Notes under the pieces: generated by a model
What the model was told of the DNA's origin: nothing
What the model saw: the letters and a program-made list of their open reading frames with translations, nothing else
Database searches by the model: none
Shown: piece after piece, positions 34,996 to 43,200 of the stretch
Layout of the letters: every line of letters begins with the position of its first letter
Numbering within the stretch: the first letter of the stretch is position 1
Assembly: GCA_963713695.1 (NCBI GenBank)
Contig: CAVQMU010000010.1
Location: forward strand, 620,001 to 684,000
Source of the DNA: Rhodoblastus sp963713695
GTDB taxonomy: Bacteria; Pseudomonadota; Alphaproteobacteria; Rhizobiales; Beijerinckiaceae
Direction: 5' to 3'
DNA length: 64,000 bases
Translations under genes and position numbers: made by a program

Positions 34996-36744
34996 ATGAA
35001 CAAGCGCATTGTCGTGGATCCCATCACGAGGATCGAGGGGCATCTGCGGATCGAGGCCGAAGTTTCCGACGACGGCGCGATCAAGCAGGCCTATTCGTCC
35101 GGCACCATGGTGCGCGGCATCGAGCTGATCCTGAAGGGGCGCGATCCGCGCGAGGCCTGGGCTTTCGCCCAGCGCATCTGCGGCGTCTGCACCTTGGTGC
35201 ATGGACTCGCCTCGGTGCGCGCCGTCGAAAATGCGCTCGGCTACGACATTCCAGCCAACGCCCAGCTGATCCGCAATTTGATGGTCGGCGCGCAATACGT
35301 GCACGACCATGTCATGCATTTTTACCATCTTCATGCGCTCGACTGGGTCGATGTGGTTTCGGCGCTCAAGGCCGATCCCAAGGCGACGTCGGAACTGGCG
35401 CAGTCGATCTCTGCTTACGCCAAGTCGAGCCCCGGCTATTTCGCCGAGGTTCAAAAGAAGGTGAAAACATTCGTCGAGAGCGGGCAGCTCGGCATTTTCG
35501 CCAACGGTTTCTGGGGCCATCCCGAATACCGGTTGCCGCCCGAGGCCAATCTGATGGCCCTCGCCCATTATCTCGAAGCGCTTGCCTGGCAACGCGAGGT
35601 CGTGAAAATCCACACGATTTTCGGAGGCAAGAATCCGCACCCCAACTTTCTGGTCGGCGGCGTCGCGGCGCCGCTCAGCGCCGGGCCCGGAACGGTCGGA
35701 GACGGAAGCGCTTCGACCGCGGTCAATATCGTTACGCTCGGGCAGGTGCGCGACATCATCAAGTCGATGCAGGACTTCGTCGAGCAGGTCTATATTCCCG
35801 ACACGCTCGCCATTGCAGGCTTCTACAAGGACTGGTTCGCGCGGGGCGAGGGTCTCGGCAATTTCATGACCTATGGCGATTTCCCCGCCGACGGCCATGC
35901 GAAAAACGCCTCGCTGCTGATTCCCTCGGGCGTGATCCTCAACCGCGACCTCAGCCACATAGAGCCGGTCGATCTGAACGACCCCGAGCAGATCCAGGAG
36001 TTCGCGTCCCATTCCTGGTACGATTACAGCGCCGGCAAGGACGCGGGCCTGCATCCTTATTCCGGTGAAACGACGCTGGCCTACAGCGGGCCGAAGCCGC
36101 CCTATGATCAGCTCGACGTCGACAAGTCCTATTCCTGGCTGAAGGCGCCGCGCTGGCGCAACAAGGCGGTCGAAGTCGGGCCGCTGGCGCGCGTGCTGAT
36201 GCTTTATGCCAAGGGCCATCGCCAGACGCGCGAACTCGCCGACTACGCGCTGAAAAAACTCGACCTGCCGCTGACCGCGATGTTTTCGACGCTCGGCCGC
36301 ACCGCGGCGCGCACGCTGGAAACGAAGATCATCGCCGACCAGATGGACGGCTGGCTCGACGCGCTTCTCGCCAATATCAACAAGGGCGAGGTCGCCGTGC
36401 ACAACAACGCGATGTGGGACCCGGCGACGTGGCCGTCGTCCGCGCGCGGCGTTGGTTTCATGGAGGCGCCGCGCGGCGCGCTGGCGCATTGGGTCGTCAT
36501 CAAGGATGGCAAGATCGACAATTACCAGGCGGTGGTGCCAAGCACCTGGAACGCCGGGCCCCGCGATCCCAAGGGCGTCAGCGGCGCCTACGAGGCGGCG
36601 TTGCAGGATCGGCACAAATTGTTCGACGCCAAGCAGCCGCTGGAAATCCAGCGCACCATCCATAGTTTCGACCCCTGCCTCGCCTGCGCGGTGCATGTGG
36701 TCGATCCCAACGGCGAGGAACTGGTGTCAATCAATGTGACGTGA
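34996..36744 (+). CDS. [NiFe] hydrogenase large subunit (HynL-like)
   Basis: Catalytic subunit, 582 residues. The nickel-binding cysteines are in RICGVCTLVH (about residues 57-66) and DPCLACAVH near the C-terminus. The tail after that His (VVDPNGEELVSINVT) is the peptide removed by the maturation protease. N-terminal DPITRIEGHLRIE is standard. Start has a GAGGAAAG site. It is last in the operon and converges on the DsrC-like gene. With Isp1/Isp2 it fits group 1e, which can work in both directions and is linked to sulfur metabolism. Confidence 0.96.
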   Translation: MNKRIVVDPITRIEGHLRIEAEVSDDGAIKQAYSSGTMVRGIELILKGRDPREAWAFAQRICGVCTLVHGLASVRAVENALGYDIPANAQLIRNLMVGAQYVHDHVMHFYHLHALDWVDVVSALKADPKATSELAQSISAYAKSSPGYFAEVQKKVKTFVESGQLGIFANGFWGHPEYRLPPEANLMALAHYLEALAWQREVVKIHTIFGGKNPHPNFLVGGVAAPLSAGPGTVGDGSASTAVNIVTLGQVRDIIKSMQDFVEQVYIPDTLAIAGFYKDWFARGEGLGNFMTYGDFPADGHAKNASLLIPSGVILNRDLSHIEPVDLNDPEQIQEFASHSWYDYSAGKDAGLHPYSGETTLAYSGPKPPYDQLDVDKSYSWLKAPRWRNKAVEVGPLARVLMLYAKGHRQTRELADYALKKLDLPLTAMFSTLGRTAARTLETKIIADQMDGWLDALLANINKGEVAVHNNAMWDPATWPSSARGVGFMEAPRGALAHWVVIKDGKIDNYQAVVPSTWNAGPRDPKGVSGAYEAALQDRHKLFDAKQPLEIQRTIHSFDPCLACAVHVVDPNGEELVSINVT

Positions 36745-36775
36745 CGGCGTCCCGCGTCGCCGCCAAAGCGATTGT

Positions 36776-37087
36776 TCAGCCGGTGCTCCAGACGCGCGGG
36801 CGGCGCATGCCGGCGATCTTGCAGGCTTGTCCGACATAGCCATAAGGGAAGAGCTCGAACAGGCGATTGCGGCCGGCGCCCATGGTCTCGGCCAGATGGC
36901 GCATGACAAAACGCGCATCCGGAGCCACCTGATGCTCCTCGAGGTAGGCGCGCATGAAACGAAACACCGCCCAATGATCTCCGGTCAGCTCCAGGCCAAG
37001 CTGCTGCGCCGTTGCGCGCGCAAAATCTTCGCTCCAGGCGCCGGGATCGGTGAGATAGCCTTCGGCGTCCAACTCGGGGCCAATCAT
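36776..37087 (-). CDS. DsrC/TusE-family protein with only the inner arm cysteine
   Basis: A 103-residue DsrC-fold protein. It keeps GYLTD, GDHWAVFRF, LFPYGYVGQACKIAG and therefore the inner arm cysteine. The position eleven residues later, where DsrC has its penultimate cysteine, is tryptophan (RRPRVWSTG). TusE has the opposite pattern (outer cysteine only). It lies 31 bases past the end of the hydrogenase large-subunit gene on the other strand, and divergent from a LysR regulator. It may be a redox or regulatory partner of Isp2. Family certain, role inferred. Confidence 0.87.
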   Translation of the reverse strand: MIGPELDAEGYLTDPGAWSEDFARATAQQLGLELTGDHWAVFRFMRAYLEEHQVAPDARFVMRHLAETMGAGRNRLFELFPYGYVGQACKIAGMRRPRVWSTG

Positions 37088-37117
37088 CGTTCAACTCCTC
37101 GGTCGAAATCGCGCCTC

Positions 37118-37170
37118 GCGCAAATAAGTATTGATCGAACCGCGATTGGGTTATTTGTGCAAGCGCAAAT
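37118..37170. promoter_or_regulatory. Repeated GCGCAAAT half-sites between LysR gene and DsrC-like gene
   Basis: GCGCAAATAA at 37118, its near-complement TTATTTGTGC at 37151 (9 of 10) and GCGCAAAT again at 37163 lie in the 113-base divergent region. Spaced half-sites like this are typical of LysR recognition and activation sites. Likely autoregulation plus control of the DsrC-like gene. Confidence 0.5.
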
Positions 37171-37200
37171 TGACGCGAGGCCGTTTCGGGACCGGAGCCA

Positions 37201-38094
37201 ATGACGCTTGAACAATTGCGTATTTTCATCGCTGTCGCCGAACGCGAGCATATGACCCAGGCTGCGGCCGCGCTGAACATGACGCAATCCGCCGCCAGCG
37301 CCGCGATCACCGCCCTCGAGACGCGCCATTGCGTCAAATTGTTTGATCGCGTCGGGCGGCGCATCGCTCTCACCTCCGCCGGAAAAACCTTTCTTGGCGA
37401 AGCCAAGGCTGTGCTCGCCCGATCCTTCGCCGCCGAGCAGGCGCTCGCCGATCTCGCCGGATTGAAGACGGGCGCGTTGACGCTGGCGGCCAGTCAAACG
37501 ATCGGCAATTACTGGCTTCCGCCGCGGCTGAGCCGTTTCGCCGAGCTTTATCCAGGCGTCACGATCAAGCTGACCATTGGAAATACCGAGGAAGTCGCCG
37601 CGCTTGCCGTCGAGGGAGAGGTCGATCTCGGCTTTGTCGAAGGCGACGTCTGTGAGCCCGCGCTGGCGATCAGGCCGATTGATGAAGACGAACTGGTCCT
37701 CGTCGCGGCGCCCGATCGATTTCCTCTGGCCAACGGACTGGACGCGGCAGCCTTGACGCAAGCGCCCTGGGTCGCTCGCGAAAGAGGCTCCGGAACGAGG
37801 ACCGCCTTGGAAACGGCGCTGCGGAATTTTGGCGTGGCGACCTCTGAACGCAATATCGTCCTGGAACTTCCATCCAACGAGGCTGTACGCTCGGCGGTGG
37901 AAGCGGGCTCGGGGCTGGCGGCGATGTCGCGCCTTGTCGTCAGCGCCTCGATCAAGGCGGGTTCATTGGTCGTGTTGCCGCTGGCCTTGCCAAGGCGCGA
38001 ATTTTTCCTGCTGCGTCACAAGGAGCGCTACGAATTGGCCGCGGCGCGGGCTTTTGTGCAAACGACTGAAAACTTCAAGTCAGCGGCGGAATAG
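37201..38094 (+). CDS. LysR-family transcriptional regulator
   Basis: A 297-residue LysR protein. The N-terminal winged helix (MTLEQLRIFIAVAER, then TQAAAALNMTQSAASAAI) is followed by a periplasmic-binding-protein-like effector domain from about residue 90 (TLAASQTIGNYWLPPRL). That sequence resembles the CysB/CbbR/YeiE side of the family. Divergent from the hydrogenase-linked DsrC-like gene, so it probably controls that gene and itself. Effector unknown. Confidence 0.9.
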   Translation: MTLEQLRIFIAVAEREHMTQAAAALNMTQSAASAAITALETRHCVKLFDRVGRRIALTSAGKTFLGEAKAVLARSFAAEQALADLAGLKTGALTLAASQTIGNYWLPPRLSRFAELYPGVTIKLTIGNTEEVAALAVEGEVDLGFVEGDVCEPALAIRPIDEDELVLVAAPDRFPLANGLDAAALTQAPWVARERGSGTRTALETALRNFGVATSERNIVLELPSNEAVRSAVEAGSGLAAMSRLVVSASIKAGSLVVLPLALPRREFFLLRHKERYELAAARAFVQTTENFKSAAE

Positions 38095-38237
38095 GGCTTT
38101 TCGCACGGTTGGCGAACATCGAAAATTTCGGTATTGACGGAGAAGCTCAAACTTCAACTGACGATAAATCGAGCGAGCGCCTGGCGGCCACCGACGTCGG
38201 TGCTGTCGTTGCCGCTCAAGACACCGATGGTGCAATC

Positions 38238-38624
38238 ATGAATATCCTGGCAGAAATTTCGGCGGGCGAACTGATCGACAAGATCACCATCCTGGAAATC
38301 AAGCTCGAAAAAATCGCGGATGAGACGAAACGCACCAATATTTCGCGGGAACTGCACGCGCTGACCGCGGCGCTGCCCGGCGAGATCGCGAAAATTGAAG
38401 GGATCGCCGACCGCCGTCGCGATCTCAAGGCCGTCAATGCCGAACTCTGGGCCATAGAGGACGATATTCGCGCTCAAGAGCGGGCAAAGCAGTTCGGCGC
38501 AGAATTCATAGCCCTGGCGCGATCCGTTTACATTCAGAATGACCGGCGCGCCGCCCTCAAGCGCGAGATCAATATTCTCTCCAACAGCCGCCTGATCGAA
38601 GAAAAGAGTTACGAGGCCTATTGA
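38238..38624 (+). CDS. DUF6165 family protein
   Basis: A 128-residue helical protein beginning MNILAEISAGELIDKITILEIKLEKI, the characteristic start of DUF6165. The rest is charged and predicted helical or coiled-coil (RRRDLKAVNAELWAIEDDIRAQERAKQFG). An upstream in-frame extension to 38109 is not family-like, so ATG 38238 is chosen. Members often neighbour glycosyltransferase genes; here the heptosyltransferase follows. No experimental role known to me. Confidence 0.78.
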   Translation: MNILAEISAGELIDKITILEIKLEKIADETKRTNISRELHALTAALPGEIAKIEGIADRRRDLKAVNAELWAIEDDIRAQERAKQFGAEFIALARSVYIQNDRRAALKREINILSNSRLIEEKSYEAY

Positions 38625-38740
38625 GCGCCGCCGGCTGGGCCGGACTGCCTTCCGCCCGAAGCATGCAAATGTCTCCGTCACAAAACTGATAGATCGCGAC
38701 GTTAACGATCACGTAACGTAATGTCTTGTCGGTTTTATCC

Positions 38741-40201
38741 ATGGAAAATATGACGGAAGCGCTGGCTCGCACGTGCGGCGCGAGTCTGGAGGAAGGCTTT
38801 GCGCCTGACCAGGGCGAATCCAGTTCGGCCCCGCCGGAAGGCGTTTCGTCCGGTCCCGCGGCGGGCGCGGCGCTGAACGAGGCGCATGTCGAGGCGCATG
38901 TCGAGGCGAATGCCAAGGCGAATGTCGAGGCGAGGGGAAAAACGATCGCGACCGAAGCGGAACCCGCGCCGGTCGAGGCCTCGGGCGCCGCCAGCGGCCC
39001 ATATCCTTCCGCAGTCGCGACGCCCACTCAAAACGGCCCCGAAGGCGTGCGCTTCGATTTCAACGAAGGTTGCCGCGTCCTGCTGCCGCCACGCGAGACC
39101 GGTTCATGGCGCGCCCGGCTGCGCGACCTCGATACCGGCAATATCCTGTTTGAAACCGAGAACAAGGGCGGCCTGATCCGATCCTCGAAGCGCTGGTTCG
39201 TGCGTTTTGGCGTCGAAGTCTGGGCGCTTGAGGAGGGCGAGAGCGAGCCGCGCCTGGTTTTATCGCATGAGTATGACGCCGCCGGGCAGGACATATTGAT
39301 CCAGTTTCCGGTCGGCACGCTCGGCGATTCCGTCGCCTGGTTCTCCTACGCCTGCAGGTTCGGCGCGGCCCATCCGGGCGCGCGCGTGACCTGCGTCATC
39401 TCGGCGCTGCTGATCCCGCTGTTTCGCGACGCCTATCCGGAAATCGCCTTTGTCGCGCCGGAAGAAGTGACGTCGCAGAAGCTCAACGAGGCCGCCTACG
39501 CGAGCTATTGCCTCGGCCTGTTTTTCCAGGACTCCGCCTGCGAGTGGCAGCCTGTCGATTTCCGCCATGTCGGCCTGCACAAGACGGCCGCCCATATTCT
39601 CGGCCTCGACGCGACGGAAATTGCGCCGCGCATCGCGCTTGCCGACGAAAGCCGGCCGATCGAAGAGCCCTATGTGGTCATCGCGGTGCAGGCGACGAGC
39701 GCCGCCAAAATGTGGAACAACCCGAACGGCTGGCGCGAAGTCATCGCCTTCCTGCGAGCGCGCGGCTATCGCGTGATCTGCGTCGACCAGAAGCCGGTGC
39801 ACGGACAGGGCCTGTTCTGGAACCATATCCCCAACGGCTGCGAGGACATGACCGGCCTCTCGCTGGCCGAGGCCGCGCGGTACATGCGCCATGCAGCTCT
39901 CTTCGTCGGTCTCTCTTCCGGCCTGTCCTGGCTGGCCTGGGCCGCCGGCTGCCCGACGGTGACGATCTCCGGCTTCAGCCTGCCGAGCACCGAATTCGCG
40001 ACCCCCGGACGCGTCATCAACTGGCACACCTGCAACGGCTGCTGGAACGATCCGAATCACACGTTCGACCACAAGGATTTCATGTGGTGCCCGCGCCATG
40101 TCGGCACATCGCGGCAGTTCGAATGCACCAAGCTGATCACGCCCGCGCATGTGACGCGGGTGATCGAAACAATTGCCGGGTTCGCCGCGCAGCCACGATG
40201 A
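38741..40201 (+). CDS. Autotransporter strand-loop-strand O-heptosyltransferase (BAHT/TibC-like)
   Basis: A glycosyltransferase of the family that adds heptose to serine/threonine in AIDA-type repeats. After a low-complexity Ala/Glu-rich N-terminus (residues 1-95) comes the conserved FDFNEGCRVLLPP, the GT9-like part with PVGTLGDSVAWFSY, VVIAVQATSAAKMWNNPNGW and LSSGLSWLAWAAGCP. The C-terminal cysteines of an iron finger follow (WHTCNGCWND...WCPRH...FECTK). 486 residues. It directly precedes a large AIDA-repeat protein, its obvious substrate. ATG 38741 chosen; 38750 possible. Confidence 0.88.
   Translation: MENMTEALARTCGASLEEGFAPDQGESSSAPPEGVSSGPAAGAALNEAHVEAHVEANAKANVEARGKTIATEAEPAPVEASGAASGPYPSAVATPTQNGPEGVRFDFNEGCRVLLPPRETGSWRARLRDLDTGNILFETENKGGLIRSSKRWFVRFGVEVWALEEGESEPRLVLSHEYDAAGQDILIQFPVGTLGDSVAWFSYACRFGAAHPGARVTCVISALLIPLFRDAYPEIAFVAPEEVTSQKLNEAAYASYCLGLFFQDSACEWQPVDFRHVGLHKTAAHILGLDATEIAPRIALADESRPIEEPYVVIAVQATSAAKMWNNPNGWREVIAFLRARGYRVICVDQKPVHGQGLFWNHIPNGCEDMTGLSLAEAARYMRHAALFVGLSSGLSWLAWAAGCPTVTISGFSLPSTEFATPGRVINWHTCNGCWNDPNHTFDHKDFMWCPRHVGTSRQFECTKLITPAHVTRVIETIAGFAAQPR
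38879..38934 (+). repeat. 12-base tandem repeat within the heptosyltransferase gene
   Basis: About 4.5 copies of a 12-base unit (GAGGCGCATGTC and variants GAGGCGAATGCC) encode a VEAH/VEAN/AKAN run in the variable N-terminus. Unit length is a multiple of three, so copy number can change without shifting frame. Confidence 0.8.
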
Positions 40202-40254
40202 CCCGAAATCGAACCAAAACTTACGTTTTTTCGTAATTTTCAAGGAATGCAGCC

Positions 40255-43200
40255 ATGACCACGACTTCGACGGTGACATCCAATCAGAGCGGCCTGCAGG
40301 TGAGCGCGGGCGAAACGTTGACGGTCAACGGGGGCGTGACGATCACCTCGACGACCATCAGCAATGGCGGAACCGTCAGCGTCCTCGGGGGGGCCATCGA
40401 CAGCGGCGCGACGATTCAGTCCGGCGGCTCAGAAATGGTCTTCGGCTCGGCAGTCGGCGATCAGATTTACGGCACGCAGACCCTGAGCAGCGCCGGCGCC
40501 ACGGCCATCAACGAAACGGTGTACAACGGCGGCTCGCTGGATATCTTCCTGAAGCTCTCCGTCGCCTCGGGCGTTACGGTGGACAGCGGCGGCGAGATCC
40601 AGATCAACGGCTCCGCTTACACCAGCAACACGACATTGAACGGCGGCGGCCTCATCGAACTCGAGTCGACGCAGGCTTACATCGCCGGCACAGTCACGAT
40701 GTATGGATCGGGCAACGAGATCGAATTGACCAAGGTGCTCTCCGGAGCGGAGGCGACCGCCTCGACAACCCTGGTCAACTTTGCCTCCGGAGACACCATT
40801 GTCGTGTCTGGCGCCACGGCTGCAACCGTTACCGCGGGCACGGGCGCCTATGCCGGCGACGCGCTTGTGACCGCCAGCAGCGGGACGGCGTCCGACACCT
40901 TCATCATGTCCAATACCGCCGTCAGCGCCGTGTCCTGGGCCTTGACATCGGTCACGGTCTCCGGCGCGACCGTCCCCGTCGAAACCCTCTCCTTCAATGC
41001 GGTGTCCAACGGCGGCGGCGTGATAACCTCGGTCACGACACCCACGCCTGCCGGAGCCTTCACGGAAACCGCCGGCAACACGCTGCTGGTGCTCGGCGGC
41101 GGCAGCGTTTCCGCCGCCACGATCTCCAACAGCGGCGCGCTGACCGTCAGCGGCGGCGCGGATGTCGCGGCGACCGTTCTCTCGGGCGGCGTGGAAAGCG
41201 TCTTGTCGGGCTCGGCGAGCGGCGACAAGATTTCCGGAACCCTGTCCGCTTCGGGCGCGACGGCTTCGATCAGCAACGAGACCGTGTTCAATGGCGGCCA
41301 GATCGTCCTCTCGGGCGCGACGGTGTCGGGCGTCACGCTCAGCGGCGGCGCCGAACTGGAGTTGGCGACATCCGGCGCGACGGTTTCCGGCGCCCTGACT
41401 TTTACGGGCGGCGGCAATGAACTGCTGGTCAGCGGGCTGGCGTCCGCCGGCGCCGGCGAGCTCGCCGTCATCTCCGGCTTTTCGACGACCGACACGATCG
41501 TCGTGGCGCCGATCAACGCCTCGGGTGCGACGCTGGCCTTTTCAGCGACCGCCGGCGGCAATGACATGGCGACGGTCAGCTCGGGCGCGGCCGTTGAATC
41601 CTTCGTCTTTTCGGGCGCGACGGCCAGTTCCACGATCTTGCTCACAGCCGACAGCGCCGGCCATGCCGAACTGATATTGACGTCCGGCGTCACCACGGTT
41701 TCGACTGCGACGACTTCGGCCTATACCGTCGGCGCCGACCAGTATCTCAACGTTGTCGCGGGCGGCAGCGTTTCCGCCGTCACGGTGCTGAGCGGCGGCA
41801 ATCTCGTGATCAGCAGCGGCGGTCAGGACGCGTCCGCCACCGTCCAGAGCGGCGGCAACGAGACCGTGTCCGGCGGCGGGTCCGCGACCGGCGACGCCAT
41901 TTCCGGCAACCTCATGGTCAGCGGCGCCTCGGTCAGCGGCGTCACAGTCAGCGCCGCCACGATCAGCGACGAGACCATTTCGGCCGGCGGCAATGTCACG
42001 CTGAACGCCGGCGCGGTCGATACGGGCATGGTGCTGGAGGCCGGCGCGACGATGCTCGTTTCCGCGGTTTCGGGTTCGGCCACCTTGAGCGGCGACTCCA
42101 TCTATGGGACGGTCAATACCCTCAGCGGCCTCGCCGCCACCTACACCGACGAGACCGTCTACAATGGCGGTTTCCTGAACCTCCAGAACGCCAACGAGGG
42201 CTTCAATATCGTGGTGTCGAGCGGCGGCACGCTGACCCTGAGCGGCAAGGAATACGCTGAAAATACAGTTCTGGCCGGCGGCGCGACCGTAATGCTGGAA
42301 TTGCCCAAGGCGCTGCTGTCTTCCGGCGAGACGGACGCCGGCGCGGCCACGCCTGCGCTGACCTTCGAGAACGGCAACAACACTCTTTCGATCACCAATC
42401 TCGCCAGCTCCGGCTCCGGCGGCGTCTCCGGCACAATTTCCGGCTTCGGCATGACCGACCAGGTCGTGGTTTCCGGCGGTATCGCCGCATCGGCGTTCAC
42501 CCTGGGCGCCGACGCCAGCGGCAATGAGGTTCTGACCGTCAGCAGCGGCGGCCTGACCGACATTCTCACTTTCTCCGGCGGGGCGGGGGCCAGCGGTTAC
42601 ACCCTGGGCTGGACCGCTTCGGGCGGCAACGAAGTGCTGACCTATGTGCCGGTCATCAGCCCGTCGGTGTCCACTTCCACAACCTCTGGCGCCTACACGC
42701 TTTTCGGCGGCGATAGCGTCACCGTGGCCGCGGGCGGCAGCGTTTCGGCCGTGACGGCGGGCTTCGAAGGCGAACTGATCGTCAGCGGCGGCGTCGACAG
42801 CGGCGCGGACATCCTTTCGGGCGGCCTCGAAACGGTAACCACGGGCTCCGCCTCCGGCGACATGATCTACGGCTCGGCTGTCGTCAATGGCGGCGTGGTG
42901 AGCGGGGAAACGGTGTTCAGCGGCGGCGAGATGACCGTCAACGGTTCGGCGAGCGCCATCACGGTAAGCGGCGGCGGCGCGCTCGATCTCGGCGGCGGCA
43001 CGGTCAATAACGCCACCCTCGTCAGCGGCGGCCTCGTCGACCTGACCGACGCGACAGCGACCCTGACGGGCGTCGTGACCTTCAGCGGCGGCGGCAACAC
43101 GCTCGAGGTCGATGCGATCTCCAATCCCGGGGCCGGCGATCAGGCGGTGATCTCCGGTTTTTCCACGGCGGACAAGATTGACGTGAAGGCCATCAGCCCG

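Noticed and set aside
34894..36696. 600-codon open frame antisense to the hydrogenase large subunit
   Set aside because: Shadow of a strongly conserved gene; no recognisable domain.
40200..40250. TTACG-T6-CGTAA as a terminator before the AIDA protein
   Set aside because: Only a 5-bp stem with the Ts in the loop rather than after it; not convincing.
40173..41420. Open frame overlapping the start of the AIDA-repeat protein
   Set aside because: Arg-rich alternative frame of repetitive coding sequence; the AIDA frame has clear domains and a sensible start.
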